The notes under the pieces: model-generated | Databases searched by the model: none | What the model was told of the DNA's origin: nothing | What the model saw: only the letters and a program-made list of their open reading frames with translations | Origin: an uncultured SAR86 cluster bacterium | GTDB lineage: Bacteria > Pseudomonadota > Gammaproteobacteria > Magnimaribacterales > AG-339-G14 | Length of the DNA: 64,000 bases | Direction of reading: 5' to 3' | Assembly: GCA_902540995.1 (NCBI GenBank) | Contig: CACBOY010000005.1 | Location: forward strand, 1 to 64,000 | Part shown: positions 12,720 through 20,515 of the stretch, one piece after another | How positions within the stretch are numbered: position 1 is the stretch's first letter | Layout: every line of letters begins with the position of its first letter | Program-made: the position numbers and the translations under genes

Positions 12720-14167
12720 TCTAGGGTAGTTTTACCCATTATCTTTCTGTCGATTTCTCGAGCTGCAGCTCGTCCTTCGTTGATAGCCCACACTACTAAA
12801 GACTGACCTCTGCGACAGTCGCCAGCTGCAAAAACTTTAGGATGGGAAGTTTGGTGGATATTGTGTTCTGCCTTGAAGTTAGACCTTTCATCTAATTCCA
12901 GCTTTAATTTTTTATTAAGATAGTCTTCAGGTCCAAGAAAACCCATAGCCAAGAAGATTAAGTCAGCTTTCCAAATTTGCTCTGTTCCTTTGATTTCTTT
13001 GAAGTCTTTATCAACTTTTACAGTTTTAATTCCAGTGAGCTTTCCATTTTTGTCTCTCAAAAACTCTTTTCCAGAAACCGAATATTCTCTGGGATCTTTA
13101 CCAAATACTTCTCTGGATTCTTCGTGTCCGTAATCAACTTTGTATACTCTTGGGAAGATAGGCCATGGATTGTTTTCTAATCTTTCTTTCGGCAGTTCAG
13201 GAAGAATCTCAAAATTGGTAAGACTTTTGCAGCCATGTCTTAAAGATGTACCTAAGCAGTCATTTCCAGTATCTCCACCACCAATAACAATTACATCTTT
13301 ATCTTTAGCATTGATAAAACTGTCGTCTTTCAAATCACTATCCAAAAGACTTTTTGTATTTTGACCCAAAAACTCCATAGCAAAATAAACACCCTCACCA
13401 TCTCTATTTTTTATGGGTAAATCCCTTGGCTTGGTTGCTCCTGTTGTAAGTAACACAATATCGTTTTCTTTAATAAGTTTTTCCATCGAGACAGAGTTTT
13501 TTCCTTTGCCGCCAACGTCACAATTGGCGTGGAACCTTATTCCTTCTTCTTCCATGATATCCACTCGCATATCAATAATAGACTTATCAAGTTTCATGTT
13601 GGGTATTCCATACATCATGAGACCACCAATTCTATCTGCTCTTTCATAAACGTTTATGAAGTGACCAACGCTATTTAACTGCTGCGCGGCCGATAAACCT
13701 GCAGGACCTGATCCAACGATGGCTATCTTTTTATTGGTTCTTTTGTTAGGAATGACTGGTTTTATCCAACCTGATTCAATCCCTTTATCAGCAATTGCAA
13801 ATTCTAAATTTTTAATGGTAACCGGAGTTTCTGTAATGCCTAAAACACAAGCACCTTCACATACTGCAGGACAAACTCTACCAGTAACTTCTGGAAAGTT
13901 ATTGGTTTTTAAGAGTCGTGCAAAAGCTTCTTCCCACTTTTCGTTATAAACCAAATCGTTCCATTCAGGAATCAAGTTGTAAACAGGGCAACCCTCTCCA
14001 GATTGGCAAAATGGGACTCCACAATTCATGCATCTCGATGCTTGAGTGTTTAACAACGATTCATCGTGATCGGTATAAATTTCTTTGAAGTCCAATACTC
14101 TTTTCTTAGGACTACGGTAAGGTTCAACCTCTCTATTGAATTCTTTAAATCCTGTTACTTTACCCAT
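12716..14167 (-). CDS. gltD: Glutamate synthase (NADPH) small subunit
   Basis: Carries electrons from NADPH to GltB in the glutamine + 2-oxoglutarate to two glutamate reaction. 483 residues: N-terminal iron-sulfur cysteines in RCMNCGVPFCQSGEGCP (44-60), FAD-binding IVGSGPAGLSAA, NADPH-binding VIGGGDTGNDC and the C-terminal VFAAGDCRRGQSLVV. Its ATG overlaps the gltB TGA by one base (TGATG), so coupled translation is likely. The stop is shared with convergent tesB. Confidence 0.97.
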   Translation of the reverse strand: MGKVTGFKEFNREVEPYRSPKKRVLDFKEIYTDHDESLLNTQASRCMNCGVPFCQSGEGCPVYNLIPEWNDLVYNEKWEEAFARLLKTNNFPEVTGRVCPAVCEGACVLGITETPVTIKNLEFAIADKGIESGWIKPVIPNKRTNKKIAIVGSGPAGLSAAQQLNSVGHFINVYERADRIGGLMMYGIPNMKLDKSIIDMRVDIMEEEGIRFHANCDVGGKGKNSVSMEKLIKENDIVLLTTGATKPRDLPIKNRDGEGVYFAMEFLGQNTKSLLDSDLKDDSFINAKDKDVIVIGGGDTGNDCLGTSLRHGCKSLTNFEILPELPKERLENNPWPIFPRVYKVDYGHEESREVFGKDPREYSVSGKEFLRDKNGKLTGIKTVKVDKDFKEIKGTEQIWKADLIFLAMGFLGPEDYLNKKLKLELDERSNFKAEHNIHQTSHPKVFAAGDCRRGQSLVVWAINEGRAAAREIDRKIMGKTTLD

Positions 14168-17100
14168 CAGCTCGCTTTTAATTTTTGATTATTCGTTTCC
14201 ATCAATACTCTTTTGAAGTCTATTGGCATAACTTTTTTAAAGTTGGTCAATTCTTTATTCCAGTTGGACAAAATCTTTTTAGCAACATCAGACTTAGTAT
14301 ATCGATGGTGATTTGTAATGAGGGTTTTTAATTCTTCTTTGTCTTCGTTTATAACAAGTTTTTCTAAATCGAAAGTGCTCATATTACAATTCTTTTTAAA
14401 ATTATTTTTTGGATCATAAACGTAAGCAATACCGCCACTCATACCAGCACCAAAATTTCTACCAGTAGGACCTAAGATTACAGCTCTTCCACCTGTCATG
14501 TATTCACAACCATGATCGCCAATTCCCTCAACTACCACTTTTGCGCCACTATTTCTTACACAAAATCTTTCTGCAGCTATTCCTCTAAAGTATGCTTCGC
14601 CATCAGTTGCCCCGTAAAGCGCGACGTTACCTAAAATTATGTTTTCATTTGGAATGAAACTACTGTCAGCTGGAGGATAGATGATTAATTTACCTCCTGA
14701 TAAACCTTTACCTACATAATCGTTTGCATCGCCCTCTAAAGAAAGAGTCATGCCTTTTGTTGCCCAGGCTCCAAAGCTTTGTCCAGCAGAGCCAGTGAGA
14801 TTAAATCTTAAGGTATCATTGGGTAGACCAGCAGCTCCCCAAGATTTTGCAACTTCGTTAGAAATAATTGTGCCAAATACACGATTGGTATTTCCAATTT
14901 TAGAATCAATAACAATTCTTTTTTTCGTTTTGATGTGTTTTTTGATTTTCTTTAATAATTTTATATCAAGAGATTTATCTAGATTATGGTTCTGCTTTTG
15001 AGTATTGAAGACCTCCGTATCTTTGTAAATTATTTCGGCAGGAGAAAGAATTTTTGATAGATCCAGTCCATCTCTTTTCCAGTGATCTATAGCATTATCC
15101 ATTTCGAGAAGATCAACTCTACCAATCAAATCATCTAATTTAGTTATGCCAAGATTTGCCATAATCATTCTCAGTTCTTTTGCCACCATAAAGAGGTAAT
15201 TTACGACATTCTCTGGACTACCTTTAAATTTCTTCCTTAGTTCTTTATCTTGGGTAGCGATTCCTACTGGGCAAGTATTGAGATGACACTTTCTCATCAT
15301 AATACATCCCAAAGTTACAAGCGGAGCAGTCGAAAAGCCAAATTCTTCTGCGCCTAATATGGCAGCTATAGCAACATCTCGTCCGGTTTTAAGCTGACCA
15401 TCGGTTTGCAGAACAACTCTTGATCTTAAATTATTCATGACCAAAGTTTGGTGAGTTTCGGCAATTCCAAGCTCCCAAGGGAGGCCAGCATGTTTGATGG
15501 ATGTTAGAGGTGAAGCACCTGTCCCTCCGTCATGTCCAGCTATAACCAGATGATCTGTTTTTGCTTTCACAACTCCAGCGGCAATAGTACCCACACCAAT
15601 TTCAGAAACGAGTTTTACACTAATTCTTGAGCTTCTATTGGCATTTTTTAGGTCATGTATAAGCTGAGCAATATCTTCTATTGAATAAATATCGTGATGA
15701 GGAGGAGGGCTAATCAATCCAACTCCAGGAGTCGAATGTCTAATTTTTGCGATGTATTTATCTACCTTTGTACCAGGAAGTTCACCACCTTCTCCAGGCT
15801 TTGCGCCTTGGGCAATTTTGATTTGCAGTTCGTCAGCATTTGTCAAATACCACATGGTGACACCAAACCTACCAGAAGCTACTTGTTTGATCGCAGATCT
15901 TTTGGAACTACCGTCTTCAAGAGGTTTGAATCTAATTGGATCTTCTCCACCTTCTCCAGTATTAGATTTTCCACCTAATTTATTCATGGCAAGAGCTAGA
16001 GATTCGTGAGCTTCGGTTGAAATTGATCCGAGTGACATCGCTCCTGTTGCAAATCTTTTTACAATCTCTTTTTCGGGTTCTACTTTATCTAAAGGTAGAG
16101 GATGCTTAGAATATTTAAACTTCATTAAGCCTCTCAAAGTACTATTCTTTGTAGTTTCTTCATTGGCATGATTTGAAAAGTTCCAATACGCAGACTCATC
16201 ATTATTTCTTGATGCAATTTGAAGGGCTGAAATAGACTTAGGATCCCACATATGAGAATCACCCCCGTTCCTCCAGTGAAAATCACCAGGATTTGGTAAA
16301 GAAGTAACATTGTTTTCTAGACTTTCAGGAAAACCCATCAAATGACGTCTTTCCATTTCTTCGGACAAGATGTCGAAGGTTACGCCCTGTACCCTACTTG
16401 GAGTGCCAGGAAAAGACTTTTCAATGATTTCATCTGAAAGTCCTACAGCCTCAAAAATTTGTGCACCTTTATAGGATTGTAAGGTTGAAATTCCCATTTT
16501 TGCCATGACCTTTAACATTCCTTTGGCCACTCCTTTTTTATAAGCCTTAACAAGGTCAGAAGAATTGTTCAGATTATTATCTTCTAGAGCCCCATCTTCT
16601 AAAGATTTTTCCAGAACTGCAAAGGCCAGATATGGATTTATTGCGTCAGCTCCGTAACCTATCAACAAACAATGATGGTGAACTTCTCTAGCTTCACCGG
16701 ATTCTAAAACAATACCTATCTGGGTTCTTTTCTCTTTTTTGACTAAAAAATTATGAACTGTTGAACAGGCAAGAAGGGTACTTAAAGCCAATTTATCTGA
16801 AGTTATGTTTTTATCAGATAGAATAATAAATGAGTACCCTTTATCGATAGCTTTTAAGGATTCTCTACAAATTTTGTCTAAAGCTTTTGTAAGTCCTTCT
16901 TTTCCTAGACCTTTTTTGTAAGTTATATCTATGGTTTTTGATTTGTATCCTTTAGTTTTTATAGATCTTATTTTTTCTAGTTCTTGATTTGAAAGGATAG
17001 GATGCTCAAGTCTTAATCTTTTAACATTATTTTCATCAGTAGAAAGAAGGTTGCCCTCAGGACCGATAAGGCACTCCAAAGACATGATGATTTCTTCTCG

Positions 17101-18726
17101 GATTGAGTCTATTGGCGGATTTGTGATTTGTGCGAATAGTTGTTTAAAGTAATCGTAAATCATCCTAGGCTTATCGGATAAGCAAGCCAACGCTGCATCG
17201 TTTCCCATAGACCCTAGGGGGTCTCTTAACTCTGTTACCAAAGGAAGCAACATGAATTCCAAAGTTTCAGTTGTATAACCAAAAGCTTTCATTTTTGAAA
17301 TCAAATCAGATACAACATATTTTTTTGATTTATCAGGCAGATCATCTAATTCAATGATTTGATTGCTGTTCCAATTTCCGTAAGGATGCTGATTAGCGAC
17401 TTCTTTTTTTATTTCTTCGTCAGAAATTAATTTTCCTTTTTCAAAGTCGATTAAAAACATTTTACCTGGCTGCAGCCTACCTTTTCTTAAAACGGTTTTA
17501 GGCTCAACTTCCAGGACGCCAACTTCAGATGCCATGATTACTTTGTCATTATCAGTAACATAAAACCTACTGGGTCTGAGACCATTTCTATCTAGGACTG
17601 CTCCAACTTGTGTGCCATCAGTGAAAACTATTGAGGCTGGTCCGTCCCAAGGCTCCATTAGAGAGGAAGAATATTGATAAAAGTCTTTTTTAGCTTTTGC
17701 CATATTCTTATCGTTTTGCCATGCTTCAGGAATCATCATCATGACAGCCTCGGGCAGTTTTCTGCCGGTCATGATCAGGAGTTCTAAAACATTATCGAAA
17801 CTTCCAGAATCTGAACAATCTGGTTCTGCTATTGGAAAAAGTTTACTTATTTTATTCTTGTATAAATCGCTAGATGCCTTTCCTTGTCTGGACTGCATCA
17901 GGTTCATATTACCTTTTAATGTATTTATTTCTCCGTTATGACACATGTATCTACATGGCTGAGCCCTATCCCAAGATGGAAAAGTATTTGTACTAAATCT
18001 TGAGTGCACCATAGCAAGATGGGTTTCAAAAGATTTATCCTCTAAATCTGGGAAAAAAGGAAAAAGTTGAGACGGAGTTAGCATGCCTTTGTAAACGATT
18101 AGTCTTGAAGATAAGCTGCACGCATAAAACATCAAAGCTTGAGAAAGACTGCTTTCTTGTCTTAATTTTTTAGTAAATATTTTTCTTACAAGATACAGTT
18201 TTCTTTCAAAGTCATTTTGGTCGATATTCTTTGGGGCCTTGATAAAAATTTGCTCAATGCCAGGTTTGCAATCTAAAGCTGCTGGACCCACGTCTGCTTT
18301 TTTTGAATCAATTGGTACTTGTCGCCAGCCTAATAATTCTAACTTTTCTTGTTTTAAAACATCTTCAATAGTTTTTTTGCAGAAATCTTTCTCAGATTTT
18401 TTTTGCGGAAAGAAAATATTTCCAACAGCATAATTTCCTTTTTCAGGAAGGTTTATCTTAAGTTTTTTTGCCTCTTCTTTAAAAAACTCATGTGGGAGAG
18501 CTAATAGAATTCCTGCACCATCTCCAGTGTTTTCCTCAAAACCACAACCGCCCCTGTGATCCATTCTAGAATTAATGATGTAAGCGTCGTCCATAATTTC
18601 CCTAGAGGGGACACCTTTAATATTTGCAACAAGACCGACTCCGCAAGAATCTCTTTCAAATTCTGGATCGTAAAGACCTTGTTTTTTTGGCCTAATTTCT
18701 AAATTTTTAATATTTTTTTTCAGCAC
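14167..18726 (-). CDS. gltB: Glutamate synthase (NADPH) large subunit
   Basis: 1519 residues, normal length for GltB. The N-terminal glutamine amidotransferase nucleophile is Cys28 in RDSCGVGLVAN, so residues 1-27 are the cleaved propeptide. The FMN/synthase domain carries the 3Fe-4S cysteines in CIMMRKCHLNTCPVG, and the C-terminal glycine-rich beta-helix (GDANDYVGKGLSGG) is complete. The start is GTG at 18726, six bases after GAAGG; a nearby ATG is out of frame and stops quickly. The upstream region has an NtrC-like dyad, a possible sigma-54 element and nested hairpins, consistent with nitrogen control. Confidence 0.97.
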   Translation of the reverse strand: MLKKNIKNLEIRPKKQGLYDPEFERDSCGVGLVANIKGVPSREIMDDAYIINSRMDHRGGCGFEENTGDGAGILLALPHEFFKEEAKKLKINLPEKGNYAVGNIFFPQKKSEKDFCKKTIEDVLKQEKLELLGWRQVPIDSKKADVGPAALDCKPGIEQIFIKAPKNIDQNDFERKLYLVRKIFTKKLRQESSLSQALMFYACSLSSRLIVYKGMLTPSQLFPFFPDLEDKSFETHLAMVHSRFSTNTFPSWDRAQPCRYMCHNGEINTLKGNMNLMQSRQGKASSDLYKNKISKLFPIAEPDCSDSGSFDNVLELLIMTGRKLPEAVMMMIPEAWQNDKNMAKAKKDFYQYSSSLMEPWDGPASIVFTDGTQVGAVLDRNGLRPSRFYVTDNDKVIMASEVGVLEVEPKTVLRKGRLQPGKMFLIDFEKGKLISDEEIKKEVANQHPYGNWNSNQIIELDDLPDKSKKYVVSDLISKMKAFGYTTETLEFMLLPLVTELRDPLGSMGNDAALACLSDKPRMIYDYFKQLFAQITNPPIDSIREEIIMSLECLIGPEGNLLSTDENNVKRLRLEHPILSNQELEKIRSIKTKGYKSKTIDITYKKGLGKEGLTKALDKICRESLKAIDKGYSFIILSDKNITSDKLALSTLLACSTVHNFLVKKEKRTQIGIVLESGEAREVHHHCLLIGYGADAINPYLAFAVLEKSLEDGALEDNNLNNSSDLVKAYKKGVAKGMLKVMAKMGISTLQSYKGAQIFEAVGLSDEIIEKSFPGTPSRVQGVTFDILSEEMERRHLMGFPESLENNVTSLPNPGDFHWRNGGDSHMWDPKSISALQIASRNNDESAYWNFSNHANEETTKNSTLRGLMKFKYSKHPLPLDKVEPEKEIVKRFATGAMSLGSISTEAHESLALAMNKLGGKSNTGEGGEDPIRFKPLEDGSSKRSAIKQVASGRFGVTMWYLTNADELQIKIAQGAKPGEGGELPGTKVDKYIAKIRHSTPGVGLISPPPHHDIYSIEDIAQLIHDLKNANRSSRISVKLVSEIGVGTIAAGVVKAKTDHLVIAGHDGGTGASPLTSIKHAGLPWELGIAETHQTLVMNNLRSRVVLQTDGQLKTGRDVAIAAILGAEEFGFSTAPLVTLGCIMMRKCHLNTCPVGIATQDKELRKKFKGSPENVVNYLFMVAKELRMIMANLGITKLDDLIGRVDLLEMDNAIDHWKRDGLDLSKILSPAEIIYKDTEVFNTQKQNHNLDKSLDIKLLKKIKKHIKTKKRIVIDSKIGNTNRVFGTIISNEVAKSWGAAGLPNDTLRFNLTGSAGQSFGAWATKGMTLSLEGDANDYVGKGLSGGKLIIYPPADSSFIPNENIILGNVALYGATDGEAYFRGIAAERFCVRNSGAKVVVEGIGDHGCEYMTGGRAVILGPTGRNFGAGMSGGIAYVYDPKNNFKKNCNMSTFDLEKLVINEDKEELKTLITNHHRYTKSDVAKKILSNWNKELTNFKKVMPIDFKRVLMETNNQKLKAS

Positions 18727-18750
18727 ACATTACCTTCATCTCTTTTAGTA

Positions 18751-18804
18751 ACATGCCCTTTTAACGCATGGACGATGCGTCACTTTTAAGGCATGTGATA
18801 TGCC
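18751..18804 (-). promoter_or_regulatory. Nested and mutually exclusive hairpins in the gltB leader
   Basis: Outer arms ACATGCC (18751-18757) and GGCATGT (18790-18796) enclose an inner hairpin ACGCAT-GGACG-ATGCGT (18764-18780). The GGCAT of the outer arm can instead pair with ATGCC at 18800-18804, giving a competing hairpin. On the minus strand TTAAAAG occurs in both halves of the internal loop. The region is 24-78 bases before the GTG. It could be a riboregulator or the footprint of a sigma-54 promoter (next entry). Confidence 0.5.
18791..18804 (-). promoter_or_regulatory. Possible sigma-54 promoter of gltBD
   Basis: On the minus strand GGGCATATCACATGCC has GG (18804-18803), exactly ten bases, then GC (18792-18791), the invariant -24/-12 spacing of sigma-54 promoters (consensus TGGCAC-N5-TTGC). 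Matches are GGCA and TGC. It is downstream of an NtrC-like dyad. Whether this organism has RpoN cannot be seen here. Confidence 0.4.
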
Positions 18805-18851
18805 CCCCATTCAAAAGGAAGTTTAATTTATCAGAATATATATTTAAATTT

Positions 18852-18868
18852 TGCACCAAAGTAGTGCA
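18852..18868 (-). promoter_or_regulatory. NtrC-like binding dyad between aroB and gltB
   Basis: TGCACCAAAGTAGTGCA has the TGCAC-N7-GTGCA dyad and differs from the NtrC consensus GCACCA-N3-TGGTGC at one inner position. It lies about 60 bases upstream of the sigma-54-like GC. The same sequence could form a 5-bp hairpin 12 bases after the aroB stop, but no T-run follows. Confidence 0.5.
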
Positions 18869-18879
18869 TATAACTTTTA

Positions 18880-19968
18880 CTAATAAAATAAGCTATTTTT
18901 TATAGCATTTTCTATTGTTACTTCATTACTGACACTTTTAATTTTAGCCTTTCCAATTTTTTCGAGCAAAATAAATTTAAGCTGGCTGTTATTCTTTTTT
19001 TTGTCGGATTGCATCAATTTAATTAATTTTTTTGGGAAGATTTTTTTCTTGAGTTTCACTTTTATGCCAGTGTTTTTTATCATGGAATGAACTCTATCAA
19101 AAACCTTAGGATCTAAATCTGAGATAACTTCTGAAAGTTTCGTAGCTGCGAGCATACCTAAAGCCACTGCCTCGCCATGAGTATAAAGCTTATTATTGCC
19201 GATGGTTTCTAACGCATGCCCAAAAGTATGTCCAAAATTTAAAATTGCCCGAAGTCCGTTTTCTTTTTCATCTTTTGATACAACATCAGCTTTAATTTCG
19301 ATTGATCTTTTTATAGCCCTTTCTGTAAATTGAGGCTTTAGAGACAAAATTTGTTTTAAATTTTTCTCAAGCCAGACAAAAAAACCTTTGTCCGAAATAA
19401 GCCCATGTTTTATAACTTCCATCAATCCACATTGTATTTCTAACTTTGATAGAGACTTAAGAAATTTAGTATCGATAATAACTTGGACGGGCTGATTAAA
19501 AGTACCAATCATGTTTTTAAATCCTTTATGATTTACTCCTGTCTTGCCTCCTATGCTGGCATCAACCTGAGATAACAATGTTGTGGGCACCAAAATAAAA
19601 TCAACACCACGTAAAAAAGTTGAGGCAATAAAACCAGTCATATCGCAAGTAATACCTCCACCTACGCCAAAAATAACACAATCTCTAGAGTAATTATTTC
19701 TAATTAAAAAGTCATACACCTTAGCAAGGTATGACATGTTTTTATTATTTTCAGAGGCATTGATATTTATAGAATTTATTTTTTTTGAAGAAGACTTTTT
19801 TAAATTATTCTTTAATTTATTAATTAATAATTCAGGAACTTTGTTATCGACTATTAATAAAATATCTTTTTGTGAAACTAATTTCTCAAGAGGAGTTGAT
19901 CCAAGCAAATCATGGCCAACCTTTATGTAATAGTTTTTTGAATCTGTTTTTACCTTAATGATTTTCAT
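18880..19968 (-). CDS. aroB: 3-dehydroquinate synthase
   Basis: Second step of the shikimate pathway, converting DAHP to 3-dehydroquinate with NAD and a divalent metal. 362 residues. NAD-binding GVGGGITCDMTGFIAS, then PTTLLSQVDASIGGKTGVNH, the metal ligand region LMEVIKHGLI and FGHTFGHALE are all present. It overlaps aroK by 4 nt (ATGA), the usual gammaproteobacterial aroK-aroB pair. The DAHP synthase gene feeding it is at the right end of the window. Confidence 0.96.
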   Translation of the reverse strand: MKIIKVKTDSKNYYIKVGHDLLGSTPLEKLVSQKDILLIVDNKVPELLINKLKNNLKKSSSKKINSININASENNKNMSYLAKVYDFLIRNNYSRDCVIFGVGGGITCDMTGFIASTFLRGVDFILVPTTLLSQVDASIGGKTGVNHKGFKNMIGTFNQPVQVIIDTKFLKSLSKLEIQCGLMEVIKHGLISDKGFFVWLEKNLKQILSLKPQFTERAIKRSIEIKADVVSKDEKENGLRAILNFGHTFGHALETIGNNKLYTHGEAVALGMLAATKLSEVISDLDPKVFDRVHSMIKNTGIKVKLKKKIFPKKLIKLMQSDKKKNNSQLKFILLEKIGKAKIKSVSNEVTIENAIKNSLFY

Positions 19969-20468
19969 TCATCTATAAAATTAATTATCTTTTTTAAAAT
20001 TTCTTCTGTATTTAAATTATCCATATAAATTTTTTTCTTTGATACCGCCTCATAGAAATTAACTCTCTTCTCATATAACTGTTTTAAAATTTCTAAACCA
20101 TCGCCATCATTTAGTAATGGGCGTTTTTTACTTTCTTTAGTTCTTTCGTGCTGTCGTTCGGGTGAGGAGTCTAAAAAAATCACTTTGTCCTCATGCTCCA
20201 AAAATAATCTGTTTTCTTCCCTCTCCACTATGCCTCCCCCAGTAGCAATAACTGCTTTTTCAAGGGTTTTAGTTTCGCTCAAAGCTTTTGATTCTTTTTG
20301 ACGAAAGTAATCTTCACCATTTTGTTCAAAAATATCTTTAATTTTTTTTCCTTCTGCTTTTTCAATCAACTTGTCTGTATCGTAAAAATCATAATCCAAT
20401 TTTTCAGATAAATTCCTTCCGGTTGTGGACTTACCTGTACCCATTGGCCCGACTAAAAAAACCTTCAT
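19965..20468 (-). CDS. aroK: Shikimate kinase
   Basis: Phosphorylates shikimate with ATP. 167 residues. P-loop GPMGTGKSTTGR (7-18), shikimate-binding DTDKLIE and ATGGGIVEREENR, and the lid Arg in KRPLLNDGDG. First gene of aroKB; 47 bp separates its ATG from the divergent mrcA start, so both promoters must overlap in that gap. Confidence 0.95.
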   Translation of the reverse strand: MKVFLVGPMGTGKSTTGRNLSEKLDYDFYDTDKLIEKAEGKKIKDIFEQNGEDYFRQKESKALSETKTLEKAVIATGGGIVEREENRLFLEHEDKVIFLDSSPERQHERTKESKKRPLLNDGDGLEILKQLYEKRVNFYEAVSKKKIYMDNLNTEEILKKIINFIDE

Positions 20469-20515
20469 AAACTTATCTCTTAGACTAAAATATTGGAATA
20501 AGTTTACCTCAAAAT

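Noticed and set aside
18852..18868. Hairpin as a rho-independent terminator of aroB
   Set aside because: Only five base pairs and no T-run on the minus strand; the spaced TGCAC/GTGCA dyad fits an NtrC site better, though a role in ending aroB cannot be excluded.
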